A DNA stretch of 64,000 nt from Neisseria sp. KEM232 (GCF_002237445.1 NZ_CP022527.1:1922001-1986000), one strand, 5' to 3'; shown: positions 44,031 to 52,465, numbered from the stretch's first letter. The notes: generated from the sequence alone by a model not told the origin. Numbers and translations are program-made.

Positions 44031-45128
44031 ATGCCGTCCGGACGCGGCAATTGGATATTCGAGGCCAATCCGGCGGCGGCCGAAGCCGTGGCCGACAGCA
44101 TCCGTTTCAACTTTAAGTTCGAAGAGCCCGGTAAAAAAGCAAAAGTTTTGCGCTTCCATCAGATTGGCGCGGCGGGCGAGACGGTGGCCTACCAAAGCTG
44201 GGTGGTCGCAAAAGCGGCAGAGGCGGCAGCGGGCAAAGCAGACATCAAAAAACTGACCGACGAAGACCTCAACAGCATCACGTCACCGGGTATCTTTGGG
44301 CAGGCGTTAAACGTACACGCCACCGCAGAGCGCAATTATCCCGTGCAAAAAGCAGGCAGCCTGTTGAGTCTGCCCTCGGCATATAACAGCGACGCCGAAC
44401 TGGCATCGCATCAAATCTACATTCCATTTGATACCGATGAAATATGGCGGCGAGGCAAGCGCAACGGCGGCCGCTGGACTGAGTGGGCAAAAATCACCGT
44501 ATCGCCCGCCGAACTGGAGGAGGCCGTCAGAACTGCGGCCGGCCAAACCGTTTTGTTGACAGGTACACAGACGGTGCGCGGCGTGAAAACCTTTTCAGAC
44601 GGCCTCAAAACGGCCACTCCTGAGGCGACGAGCAACGATACGTCGGTGGCGACGACGGCATTTGTCAAGCGGATGATCGAAGGGGTTGTCAGGAAGGCCG
44701 GCAGCTTTACACTGCCTGCAACGGCAAATGGGCAGACGGATAATCAGATGGCCTGTGATTGGCAAACTATTGCCTACCCTGACGGACGTATCGTCCACAG
44801 GTATCACATCAAGCACGCGCGCGACATCTATTTCGAGCCTGAGGATGACAATGTGGCGGCCGTTAATGTCGGCGTCAAAGGGGTAACGATAGCCCTGCCG
44901 TTGATATCCGCCATGCCGGGTGCGGTTTTCGAAGTGCGCGCACAAGTTATACGGGCGACAAAGCGGGAGCAGTCGTCTACTTATATCGATGAAGCGGCCG
45001 AACAGGCAATAGCCTGGAACCTCCGAAAACAGGGGGGCAATTTAGACAAAGTTTATTTGGACATGGCCCGCACGCGTGGCAGCGATAGCGAGCCTGTCGA
45101 TATCCTTGTTTACGTGGAGGGTTATTAA
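44031..45128 (+). pseudogene. Mu-like prophage tail fibre protein, N-terminally truncated
   Basis: 365 residues of a phage tail fibre. The GTQTVRGVKTFSDGLKTATPEATSNDTSVATTAFVKRMI repeat-like segment near residue 190 and the C-terminal VDILVYVEGY are typical for Mu-like Neisseria prophages. The IS1016 end lies only 11 bp before the first ATG and no upstream frame remains, so the N-terminal part is lost. A translated DUS is present (FSDGL). It is the first of a set of prophage right-end genes on the plus strand. Confidence 0.78.
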
Positions 45129-45419
45129 ATGGGGAATTTGAAAGTAGCCGCTTACGCCAAATCCGTCGGCATTGCCGCCGACCAACTGATTAACGCCGTG
45201 CTGGGCGGCCGGCCGTCTGAAACCCTGTCCGTCCGCGCCTACCGCCTCGGCGTATTGGACGGCGATACACGCTGGCGGCGCGTGGTTTGGATCATCAACA
45301 AACTGTTTTGGTGGCAGAAAAACCATTGCCGGGGTGCATACGCCGCCGCCTTCAACCGATGCACATACAAAAATAAAAGCCCTGCCGACGTACGGCAGGG
45401 CGGAATCAACAAACGATAA
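45129..45419 (+). CDS. Small prophage protein downstream of the tail fibre
   Basis: 96 residues starting one base after the tail-fibre stop codon. It is basic, with SVRAYRLGVLDGDTRWRRVVWIINKLFWWQKNHCRGAYAAAFNRC. Similar short proteins follow tail-fibre genes in Neisseria Mu-like prophages and are sometimes mislabelled UvrD helicase. Length and content exclude a helicase. A perfect hairpin (GCCCTGCCG/CGGCAGGGC, 45379-45401) overlaps the last codons and may end transcription, so the true C-terminus could be shorter in other copies. Confidence 0.6.
   Translation: MGNLKVAAYAKSVGIAADQLINAVLGGRPSETLSVRAYRLGVLDGDTRWRRVVWIINKLFWWQKNHCRGAYAAAFNRCTYKNKSPADVRQGGINKR
45379..45401 (+). terminator. Hairpin at the end of the small prophage gene
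   Basis: A nine-base perfect stem with a five-base loop overlapping the 3' end of the gene; no T run follows. The next 150 bp are non-coding up to com. Confidence 0.5.
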
Positions 45420-45552
45420 AACGGCTGCGCGGCGGTGTTGTCCGCACCGTGCTCCGCGCCAGCCTCAGCAGCGACAGCCTGCATCAGCCTTTTTTACCGT
45501 CCCCTGCAGGGGAGGCGGATTTTACCACCGCTGATACAAGGAGCTGCAAAAA

Positions 45553-45744
45553 ATGAAACACCGTTGCAAAAACTGTAACAAACTATTGGCCATAGGCACA
45601 GGCAAATTCGAAATCAGATGCCCGCGCTGTAAAGCCGTAAATACCATCTGTTCTTTGACAACCCGCAACACCCCCAAACTTTCAGACAACCGTTTAGAGC
45701 ACCGTGAGTGCCGTTTTACCTTCGATATTCAGGAGACAAAATGA
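45553..45744 (+). CDS. com: Com-like zinc-finger regulator (Mu type)
   Basis: 63 residues. MKHRCKNCNKLLAIGTGKFEIRCPRCKAVN has the two CxxC pairs of the Mu Com protein, which binds mRNA and opens translation of the adjacent DNA-modification gene mom. Here the adjacent gene is a DNA adenine methylase, whose ATG overlaps the com stop (ATGA at 45741), so the same control logic may apply to a methylase. AAGGAG lies before the ATG at 45553. Confidence 0.85.
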   Translation: MKHRCKNCNKLLAIGTGKFEIRCPRCKAVNTICSLTTRNTPKLSDNRLEHRECRFTFDIQETK

Positions 45745-46511
45745 CACAAAAACCCCAACCCTTGGTGCCTTGGATGGGCGGCAAACGCAGACTGGCAAAA
45801 CACCTTATCCCCATGTTTCCCGAGCATTCCTGCTATGTCGAGCTGTTCGCAGGAGGAGCAGCACTGTTTTTCTTACGGCCGCAACCTGCCAAGTGCGAAG
45901 TCCTCAACGACATCGACGGCCAACTCATTAACCTTTACCGCGTAGTACAACACCATTTCGACGAATTTGTCCGGCAGTTTGACTGGACATTGACCAGCCG
46001 AGAAGTTTTTGCCCGGCTGCAATCCGTTCCCCCGGAGAGCATGACCGACATCCAGCGAGCCGCCCGTTTCTTTTACTTGCAGCAAACCGCCTTTGGCGGG
46101 AAGACCGTCCATCAACATTTTGGTACGACCACCACCTCAAAAGCATGGGATGCCTCTCAAATCAGAGCAAAGCTGACAGCGGCACGAAACCGCCTAAGCG
46201 GGGTATTTATCGAGAATGAGCCGTGGGAGCGTGGTTTCAAGCGATACGACCGCGAGCACACCTTCTTCTACGCCGATCCGCCGTATTGGCAGACTGCAGG
46301 CTACGACCGTGCTTTTGATTGGGCGCAGTATCAACTGCTGGCCAAAGTAATGAGTGAGAGTAAAGGAAAAATCATGTTGTCCATTAACGACCATCCGGAC
46401 ATCAGGAACTTGTTCAAAGACTTCCGCATTGCCCAGTTTGAACTGGCCTATTCCATCGGCAGGAGCAAAACCGGCAAGACAAGCGGCGAGCTGGCCATAT
46501 GCAATTGGTAA
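45741..46511 (+). CDS. dam: Phage-type DNA adenine methylase
   Basis: 256 residues of the alpha-class N6-adenine methyltransferase family (D12). The AdoMet motif region is PWMGGKRRLAKHL and VELFAGGAALFF; the catalytic motif is FFYADPPYW near residue 180. Target sequence unknown; GATC is common for the family. The ATG at 45741 has AGGAGA upstream and overlaps com by four bases. The order tail fibre, small gene, com, methylase matches the right end of Mu-like phages. A terminator follows. Confidence 0.9.
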   Translation: MTQKPQPLVPWMGGKRRLAKHLIPMFPEHSCYVELFAGGAALFFLRPQPAKCEVLNDIDGQLINLYRVVQHHFDEFVRQFDWTLTSREVFARLQSVPPESMTDIQRAARFFYLQQTAFGGKTVHQHFGTTTTSKAWDASQIRAKLTAARNRLSGVFIENEPWERGFKRYDREHTFFYADPPYWQTAGYDRAFDWAQYQLLAKVMSESKGKIMLSINDHPDIRNLFKDFRIAQFELAYSIGRSKTGKTSGELAICNW

Positions 46512-46514
46512 ATA

Positions 46515-46540
46515 AAAAGCGACGGCAACGTCGCTTTTAT
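46515..46540 (+). terminator. Terminator after dam
   Basis: AAAAGCGACGGCAACGTCGCTTTT, a short perfect stem with flanking A and T runs, three bases after the dam stop. Confidence 0.85.
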
Positions 46541-46557
46541 AAAAAAGTGAAAAAAGA

Positions 46558-46926
46558 TTGCAGATAGTGCAACAAAAAACAAAACGGATTTTCTCAAGAA
46601 TCAGCGCAGTTTTTCGCAGGCCGCTTCATCCTGCCCGCTATGCCGTTACCTATGAGAATGATGTTTCTTGGGAAAACCGAAAACATTGGATAGCGGGCAC
46701 AACCATCAAGGTAATTGATACCAAAACCAACACACTGATGGCTGAAAAAACGATGTATGTTTTTGTGCCGGAATTAGGCTATTCCAAATTTGAGCAGAAT
46801 CCGAATCCTTGGGGGAGAGGGGAAAGATGTCGTCCTAATGAAAATTCCTATGAGCAGAGAACTAGTACATTTGTAAGAAAAGTTTTACTTTCACCAGTAT
46901 TCAAACCGGAGAATAAAAATGACTAA
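46558..46926 (+). CDS. Hypothetical protein, possibly truncated
   Basis: 122 residues if begun at the TTG of 46558; no ribosome site is visible and the first 20 codons look unrelated to the rest, so the true N-terminus may be lost. The body (RYAVTYENDVSWENRKHWIAGTTIKVIDTKTNTLMAEKTMYVFVPELGYSKFEQNPNPWGRG) has one Cys and a Pro/Asn-rich loop. The GC content is low compared with the core genes. It overlaps the next small frame (ATGACTAA), suggesting coupling. Such pairs occur upstream of large secreted lipase-like proteins in Neisseria (recall, not proof). Confidence 0.5.
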   Translation: MQIVQQKTKRIFSRISAVFRRPLHPARYAVTYENDVSWENRKHWIAGTTIKVIDTKTNTLMAEKTMYVFVPELGYSKFEQNPNPWGRGERCRPNENSYEQRTSTFVRKVLLSPVFKPENKND

Positions 46927-47071
46927 TCAACAACAAAATACCAATACTAACCCTGCAACTATTTTAGAATTTGCTAGATTGCAATTGGCAGCAGAAGTTT
47001 TGTATGGGTTTAAAAATGCAAAACCAAACTGGAATCAGGCAGGTAAAAATCCAAATATAGGTAATCTATAG
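46919..47071 (+). pseudogene. N-terminal fragment of a larger protein, cut by IS630
   Basis: A 50-codon frame, MTNQQQNTNTNPATILEFARLQLAAEVLYGFKN and so on, ending in TAG exactly where the IS630 sequence begins. The ILEFARLQLAAE motif recalls the start of large lipase-domain secreted proteins of Neisseria (FrpC-like neighbours). IS630 elements insert at TA, which could have created the stop. Its ATG overlaps the previous gene's end. Confidence 0.45.
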
Positions 47072-47564
47072 TCAAACAAAATAAAAAATATCCAACAAAG
47101 CCTGCTCAAAAGACAAACAGCCGGACATCACTTTCCCCAGATGCCGTTTGATATTCGCCCACACCTTTTCTATCGGGTTCAACTCAGGCGAATATGGCGG
47201 CAGCGGCAGAATGATATGTCCTGCCCTCTGCGCCATTTCACGCAGTACCGCCATCCTGTGAAAACGGGCGTTATCCATAATAATGACCGAAGGCTCTTTA
47301 AGCTCCTTCAACAGAAACTGCCCAAACCACGCTTCAAACAAGCTGCTGTCCATTGTGCCTTTGTAAACCATCGGCGCAATCAGTTTCCCATCCGCACGGG
47401 CGGCAACCAATGACATTCTTTCATAGCGTTTGCCGGAAATCCGCGCTTTGACAATCTGTCCCCTCAAGGCATAGGCATACGGGCGGTAATAGAAAGTATC
47501 AAAACCCGTTTCATCCAAGTAAACCTTTGGCATTTCTGAATATTGTTCCAGCTGTTTTTGGTAT
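47072..47564 (-). pseudogene. IS630-family transposase, C-terminal DDE part
   Basis: The frame 47072-47533 encodes 153 residues: VYLDETGFDTFYY with the first Asp-Glu, VIIMDNARFHRM with the second Asp and SPELNPIEKVWANIKRHLG with the final Glu, the full DDE domain of IS630 elements. The N-terminal HTH half is missing because the sequence stops at an adapter-like stretch at 47565. An intact copy elsewhere is implied. The missing part is best explained by an assembly edge inside a repeat. Confidence 0.85.
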
Positions 47565-47597
47565 TCGTCGGCAGCGTCCGATGTGTATAAGAGACTG
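47565..47597. other. Near-match to an Illumina Nextera/Tn5 adapter (probable artefact)
   Basis: The 33 bases agree at 31 positions with the Nextera read-1 adapter, including the Tn5 mosaic end (GATGTGTATAAGAGAC). It lies exactly at the truncated end of an IS630 gene and at the start of an odd tandem array. This is likely not biological DNA. Confidence 0.85.
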
Positions 47598-47618
47598 TCT
47601 GAAAAACCTGCGAAGCAG

Positions 47619-47760
47619 GTTTTTCAGACGGCCTTTTTCAGACGGCCTTTTTCAGACGGCCTTTTTCAGACGGCCTTTTTCAGACGGCCTTTTTCAGACG
47701 GCCTTTTTCAGACGGCCTTTTTCAGACGGCCTTTTTCAGACGGCCTTTTTCAGACGGCCT
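47619..47760. repeat. Tandem array of ten uptake sequences
   Basis: TTTTTCAGACGGCC repeated ten times with a strict 14-base period, after one DUS hairpin whose stem (ACCTGCGAAGCAGGT) also occurs at 52468-52484. The array runs into the last codons of the tetR gene, whose stop lies in the last copy. Every copy has the inverted AG-DUS. Confidence 0.85.
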
Positions 47761-48331
47761 CACCCGCCAGTCCGTGCAGCAGCAGGCCGAGAATGTCCTG
47801 CGGCAGGCGTTGCGGCTCGGCGCTATAGCGCGGCAGCGTTTGCGCCTGTTCGGCCAATATGTCGGCGTGGCGGACGAACAGGCCGACCAGTTCGGCGGGA
47901 ATGTCCGGACGTATCAGACCGCGCTGTTGCAGGGTGTGGAAGAAGCCGTGCAAAAAGACGTGCTTTTCTTCGTTTAATTCGCTGAAAAAACGCTCCAGCG
48001 CCAAATCGGTGTTGTCGGTCATGTCGCGCAAAAAGGCGGCGGAATACAGCTCGGCAAACGATTCGCGCTGCAGCCGCCAAAAGGTATCGGCAATGCTTTC
48101 CAATGTGCCGCATTGCGCCAATACGGCTTCCAATTCGGCGCGCACGCGGTTTTTCTGTTCGACAACCACCGCCTGCACGATGGCGCTTTTGCCGTTGAAA
48201 TATTTGTAAAACGTCGGGCGGCTGACGGCGGCTTCGCGGCAGATTCTGTCAACGGATACGGCGGCAAAGCCGTGTTGGTGAAACAGTTGTCGGGCGGTGT
48301 CGGCGAGGATTTGCCGTTTGTTTGTGTTCAT
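47750..48331 (-). CDS. TetR-family transcriptional repressor
   Basis: 193 residues from the ATG at 48331. N-terminal helix-turn-helix: NKRQILADTARQLFHQHGFAAVSVDRICREAAVSRPTFYKYFNGKSAIVQAVV. The helical C-terminal domain binds an unknown ligand. The last codons (GEAV, stop) come from the uptake array. It is divergent from a TonB-dependent receptor, 189 bp apart, with a palindrome (TTTACA...TGTAAA) over the receptor promoter, so it probably represses the receptor and itself. No strong ribosome site is seen. Confidence 0.85.
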   Translation of the reverse strand: MNTNKRQILADTARQLFHQHGFAAVSVDRICREAAVSRPTFYKYFNGKSAIVQAVVVEQKNRVRAELEAVLAQCGTLESIADTFWRLQRESFAELYSAAFLRDMTDNTDLALERFFSELNEEKHVFLHGFFHTLQQRGLIRPDIPAELVGLFVRHADILAEQAQTLPRYSAEPQRLPQDILGLLLHGLAGEAV

Positions 48332-48433
48332 GTTTTTTGGCTTTCTCTGCAAATTTTTACGGCGGATTTTATGTTCAGACGGCCTGATGCCTCAAAACTA
48401 TTCCTGATAAAGGCTTGCATTCTTCTTTTTGGT

Positions 48434-48481
48434 TGACTAAAATTTACAAATATCGTTATTTTAATGTAAATCTGTAAATTA
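48434..48481 (+). promoter_or_regulatory. Promoter/operator of the TonB receptor gene
   Basis: TTGACT (48434-48439) with an AT-rich -10 region about 17-21 bases on. AATTTACA (48442-48449) and TGTAAATT (48474-48481) form an inverted repeat, with an additional TGTAAAT copy inside. The TetR protein divergently encoded is the likely binder. Confidence 0.5.
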
Positions 48482-48520
48482 AACTGCCTAAAAAGGCCGT
48501 CTGAAAACAAGGAGAACAAT

Positions 48521-50575
48521 ATGTGCCTGTCCCAACCCCGCCGCCTGCCGCTGCTTTTGGCGCTGGCGTTTGCCTGCCCCGCCTATGCCGACACCGACCA
48601 AACGCCCGAAAAAGCCGAAGAAAGCACGGCCTTGGAAGAAGTCGTCGTTACCGGCGAGCGCAGTAAACGCAGCGGCTTTGCCACCGGCACCAGCCACAAA
48701 GTCTTCACCACACCCGATATCGACCGCAGCGGCCACAATCTTTCCGCCACCGACCTGCTCAAGCAGACGGTGAACACCGTGGATTTGGGCAGCGGCAACG
48801 ACCTGCCCACGGTGCGCGGCGTCGACGGCTCGGGGCCGGCGGTGGGTGCGGTAGCCTTTTTCGCCGGTACGCGGCCGCGCCTGAACCTCTCCATCGACGG
48901 GCGCTCCGCCACTTACAACGAATACGCTTTCGGCACGCAGTCGCTGTGGGACATGCAGCAGGTGGAAATCCTGCGCGGTGCGCAAAGCGACGTGCGCGGC
49001 CAGCACGCCATTGCGGGCGCAGTGGTGATGCGCTCGAAAGATCCGACGCCGCATTGGGAGGGCGCGCTGCGTTTGGGCTTGGGCAACCAGAAAACGCGCA
49101 ACGCCGCCGCCGTGCTGTCCGGGCCGCTGGTCAAAGACAATCTGTCTTTCCGCCTCAGTGCCGAGCGCCAGCAGCGCGAAAGTTACGAGCCTTTTATTTC
49201 CTACGATCCCACCGGCAACCCGCGCCGCGTGGAAAACACCAATATCCGCTTCAAACTGCTCTACGCCCCCGCCGAGCATCCCGACCTGTTCAGCCGCCTC
49301 ACCGTCAACCGCATCCGCTCGCGCGCGCCACAAAACGAAATCCTCGGCAATACTGCCAGCCGCCGTTTTCTCAAAGAAAAACCCGTATTTGTTACCGAAT
49401 CGACCTCGGGCATCTGGGACATCTCGTGGCAGGCCGCGCCCAATCTGCGGCTGGAAAACAAGTTGGTGTACAGCCGCTACCAAAACGAGCGCCTGCATCT
49501 GCCGATGAGCGTCAGCCCGCAGGGCGTGCCGGCCGAACTGAAAGGGCGCGAATTCCAAATAGAGCCTACGCTGCACTGGCACACCGACTCAGGCCGTCTG
49601 AAAGGTCTGGCCGGGTTGCACTACTTCCGCAGCAGCCAGGACGAATGGGTGGACATCCGCGCCATCGGCGGTCGCAACACATTTGACGACCGCAACCGCG
49701 TCTCCGCCGCCTTCGCCGAAGTGACCGCCAGCCCGAACGACCAATGGGACATCACCCTGGCCGGACGCATCGAAAAAGAATCGCACAAGCGCCAAGGCGG
49801 CAGCGGCGCGCTGCATCTTGATCTCGACAAAGGCCAAACCGTATTCCTGCCCAAAATCGACATCGCCTACAAACCGTCGGCGCAATGGATTACCGGCCTC
49901 AAAGCCGTGCGCGGCTACAACCCCGGCGGCGCAGGCATCACCTTCGGCCGCCCCGTCGTTACCTACGCCTACGAACCCGAGTATGTGAACAACTTCGAGT
50001 GGTACACCCGCTGGAAAAGCCCCGACAAACGCCTGCAGCTGAGCGGCAACCTGTTCCACAGCCGCTATAAAGACATGCAGCTGCCGTTTTATCTCGGCAC
50101 CAACTCCGTCGTTATCCGCAACGCCGAAGCCGCCCGCACCTACGGCGCGGAGCTGGGCGCCGACTGGCAGGCTGCCGAACATCTCAAACTCACCGCCGCC
50201 GTCGGCCTGTTGCACAGCAAAATCAGCCGCTACCCCAATAGCGGCATCGAAGGCAACCGCTTCGGCCGCGCACCGAAATACACCGCCAATCTCGGCGCAA
50301 AATACCTGCACCCGAGCGGCTTTGAAGCCGGCGGCGACATACGCTTTTCCGGCGGCTACTACTCCGCCGCCGACAACGCCGAAACCGGCAAAATCGGCAG
50401 CTACAGCCAAACCAATCTGTATGCCGCCTACAACTTCAAACAAGGCCGTGTGTCGCTGTATGCCGACAACGTCTTCAACAGCCGCCGCCCCGTATTCATC
50501 TCCACCGCCGACCGCCAAGACGCCCTCTACCAACGCCCCCGCAGCGTCGGCGCCAGCGTCGAATGGCGGTTTTGA
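48521..50575 (+). CDS. TonB-dependent outer-membrane receptor
   Basis: 684 residues. Signal peptide ending in PAYA, a TonB box (LEEVVVTGER) near residue 40, a plug domain (LLKQTVNTVDLGSGNDLPTVRGVDGSG, WDMQQVEILRGAQSDVRGQHAIAGAVVM) and a 22-strand barrel ending in VEWRF. The plug and barrel proportions suit a siderophore or haem receptor. The linked TetR repressor, a small soluble protein and an MFS exporter/importer suggest uptake of a foreign siderophore. AAGGAG precedes the ATG. Ligand unknown; no Fur box was recognised, although the promoter is AT-rich. Confidence 0.9.
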   Translation: MCLSQPRRLPLLLALAFACPAYADTDQTPEKAEESTALEEVVVTGERSKRSGFATGTSHKVFTTPDIDRSGHNLSATDLLKQTVNTVDLGSGNDLPTVRGVDGSGPAVGAVAFFAGTRPRLNLSIDGRSATYNEYAFGTQSLWDMQQVEILRGAQSDVRGQHAIAGAVVMRSKDPTPHWEGALRLGLGNQKTRNAAAVLSGPLVKDNLSFRLSAERQQRESYEPFISYDPTGNPRRVENTNIRFKLLYAPAEHPDLFSRLTVNRIRSRAPQNEILGNTASRRFLKEKPVFVTESTSGIWDISWQAAPNLRLENKLVYSRYQNERLHLPMSVSPQGVPAELKGREFQIEPTLHWHTDSGRLKGLAGLHYFRSSQDEWVDIRAIGGRNTFDDRNRVSAAFAEVTASPNDQWDITLAGRIEKESHKRQGGSGALHLDLDKGQTVFLPKIDIAYKPSAQWITGLKAVRGYNPGGAGITFGRPVVTYAYEPEYVNNFEWYTRWKSPDKRLQLSGNLFHSRYKDMQLPFYLGTNSVVIRNAEAARTYGAELGADWQAAEHLKLTAAVGLLHSKISRYPNSGIEGNRFGRAPKYTANLGAKYLHPSGFEAGGDIRFSGGYYSAADNAETGKIGSYSQTNLYAAYNFKQGRVSLYADNVFNSRRPVFISTADRQDALYQRPRSVGASVEWRF

Positions 50576-50596
50576 GGCCGTCTGAATACCGCGCCA

Positions 50597-50712
50597 ACCT
50601 ACTCCCTCCCCTGCGCCCGCGCGGGGGAGGGGCGGGGTGGGGGTGGCAGTTTGCAAAACTGCTTGCCCGCCCGCACAAACGCCGTACAAACCGCAAAAGG
50701 CCGTCTGAAACC
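50597..50712. repeat. GC-rich repeat and DUS between receptor and next gene
   Basis: CTCCCTCCCCTGCGCCCGCGCGGGGGAGGG, a strong GC stem related to 1620-1660, then GCAGTTTGCAAAACTGC, a perfect small palindrome, and one DUS at 50699. It could attenuate transcription from the receptor to the downstream genes. Confidence 0.6.
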
Positions 50713-50735
50713 CCAACTGCAAAGGAAACTCCGCC

Positions 50736-51152
50736 ATGCCCTTTTTCACCCCAATCAAAACCCTGCCCGAAGGCACGGTTTACTTCACCGACCTGACCCC
50801 CGTACAGGATTTCGCCGACTGGCTTGCCGAATTTGAAACCCTGTTGGCCGCCCACGCGCACAGCCCGTTTGCCACCGTTTGCGCTCCCATGCGCCTGCAA
50901 AAAAGCGACGGGCAGCGCATTGCCGACCGCAAAGCCTATCTGGCGTGGATTAAGGCGCATCAGCCGCAGCTTGCCGAACGCTGCGCCGCCATGCTGCTGG
51001 TTGAGCCAGATCCGCCGCAGCTTGAACTGATGCGCCAACAATCGGCCAAACTTGCCCCGTCGCTAGGCGTCAACTACATCGTCGAAGCAAGCGAAGCCGC
51101 CGCGCTGGCCGCTGCCGAAGCGGCATTGCAACGGCATGTGCAGGCCGTCTGA
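50736..51152 (+). CDS. Hypothetical protein in the TonB receptor cluster
   Basis: 138 residues, soluble: YFTDLTPVQDFADWLAEFETLLAAHAHSPFATVCAPMRL, then a helical Ala-rich tail with AEAALQRHVQAV ended by a DUS. No signal peptide, no known domain. Between the receptor and the MFS gene on the same strand; it might handle the imported ligand, but this is context only. AAAGGAAA lies before the ATG. Confidence 0.6.
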   Translation: MPFFTPIKTLPEGTVYFTDLTPVQDFADWLAEFETLLAAHAHSPFATVCAPMRLQKSDGQRIADRKAYLAWIKAHQPQLAERCAAMLLVEPDPPQLELMRQQSAKLAPSLGVNYIVEASEAAALAAAEAALQRHVQAV

Positions 51153-51235
51153 AAACCCGAATCCGCGCGTTCAGACGGCCTTTCCCGTACACCGCCCGCT
51201 TTCCGGCCGACAAACCCGCCACAAAAGGAGCCGCC

Positions 51236-52465
51236 ATGACTAGGCCGTCTGAAATCCACGAAACATCCGCCCCGCGCCGCAGCGACTGGCTGCTGCTCGC
51301 GCTCGGCAGCACCTACAAATTCACCCTCGTCGGCTTTTACCTCGTCGCCCTGATGACCGTGCTTAAACACGACGGCTACAGCCTGAAACAGTTGAGCTGG
51401 GTGCAGCTTATCGGCGGCATCGAAGCGTTTAAAGTGCTGTTTGCCGCACTGATGGACGGCTGCCCGACAAGCCCGCGCGGGCGCTTCCGTCCGTGGCTGA
51501 CGGGCGCGACGCTGGCGCTGGCCGCCGCATTCGCCGTGATGGCGTTTGCCGACGTGAGCCCGCATTTTCCTCTACTGCTGGCTTTGTGTTTGGTTTTGAG
51601 CGTATCGGGCACGCTCTACGGCTGCGCCATGCTCGGCCTAAGCTGCATCGTCCTACCCAAGCGCGAACTCGGCTTCGGCGGCGTGGTGCAAACCATGGCC
51701 GCACGCGGCGGCAAAATGATCGGCGGCGCACTGGTATTGTGGTTTTACCAGCAACACGGCTTTCAGACGGCCTGCGCCTTCATGCTGGCCTTTACCCTGC
51801 TGCTGCTTGCCTTGATTTTGCCCTACCGCGAGCCTGCAAGCCGCGCGGCGGGCGGCAGCGTGGCGCAGCTTGCCGCGCGGCTGTTTGCCTTCTGGCGGCA
51901 GCCGCACACGGGGTGGTGCTGGTTTGCCCTGTTGTTTTTCGCCACCCTGCCCTACGCCTTTTGCGCCGCCGTGTTCGTACCCAAGCTCGCCGACGCGGGC
52001 TACACGCCCGTGCAAACCGGCAACATCCTCGCTGTCGCCATCCCCGTTGCCTGCCTGATTGTTACCCCGCTGGCAGGCCGCCTCGCCCGCAGCCGTGCTC
52101 CGCAAAGCCTGATGCTGCCGCTTTTTGCGCTGCAACTGCCGCTGCTGCTGGCCAACGCCGCGGTCGGATACACCGGCGCCCCCGCGTGGGTCAGCCCCGC
52201 GTTGATGGTTGCCCTCAGTCTCGGCTACACCCTGCTGATGCCCGTATTGCTTGCGCTGATGATGGAAAAATCCAGCCGCCAAACCGCCGCCCTCGACAGC
52301 AGCCTGCAATTTTCCGTCATCCTCACCGGCAGCTACGCCGCCGGTTTCGCCGCCCTGCGCCTGGCGCAGCATTGGGGCTACGGCAGCGTCTTCCTTGCCG
52401 CCGTACTGCTCGCCCTGCCCGCAGGCGGCATGATGTACCGCATGGGCAAAAACAAGGCCGTCTGA
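51236..52465 (+). CDS. MFS transporter, siderophore-type
   Basis: 409 residues with about 12 transmembrane helices. No motif names the substrate, but the layout (SDWLLLALGSTYKFTLVGFYLVALMTVLKHDGYSLKQLSWVQLIGGIEAFKVLFAALMDG at the N-terminus) resembles AmpG/RhtX/FptX-like permeases, which bring siderophores or muropeptides across the inner membrane. Together with the receptor at 48.5 kb this gives both membrane steps of an uptake path. The start is the ATG at 51236; the next 15 codons include a DUS (RPSEI). A double DUS hairpin ends the operon. Confidence 0.82.
   Translation: MTRPSEIHETSAPRRSDWLLLALGSTYKFTLVGFYLVALMTVLKHDGYSLKQLSWVQLIGGIEAFKVLFAALMDGCPTSPRGRFRPWLTGATLALAAAFAVMAFADVSPHFPLLLALCLVLSVSGTLYGCAMLGLSCIVLPKRELGFGGVVQTMAARGGKMIGGALVLWFYQQHGFQTACAFMLAFTLLLLALILPYREPASRAAGGSVAQLAARLFAFWRQPHTGWCWFALLFFATLPYAFCAAVFVPKLADAGYTPVQTGNILAVAIPVACLIVTPLAGRLARSRAPQSLMLPLFALQLPLLLANAAVGYTGAPAWVSPALMVALSLGYTLLMPVLLALMMEKSSRQTAALDSSLQFSVILTGSYAAGFAALRLAQHWGYGSVFLAAVLLALPAGGMMYRMGKNKAV

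Noticed and set aside
45129..45419. UvrD helicase annotation for the small prophage gene
   Set aside because: 96 residues with no Walker motifs; the label seen in similar entries cannot be correct.
47619..47760. Possible CRISPR array
   Set aside because: The period is 14 bases with no spacers; all units are the same uptake word.
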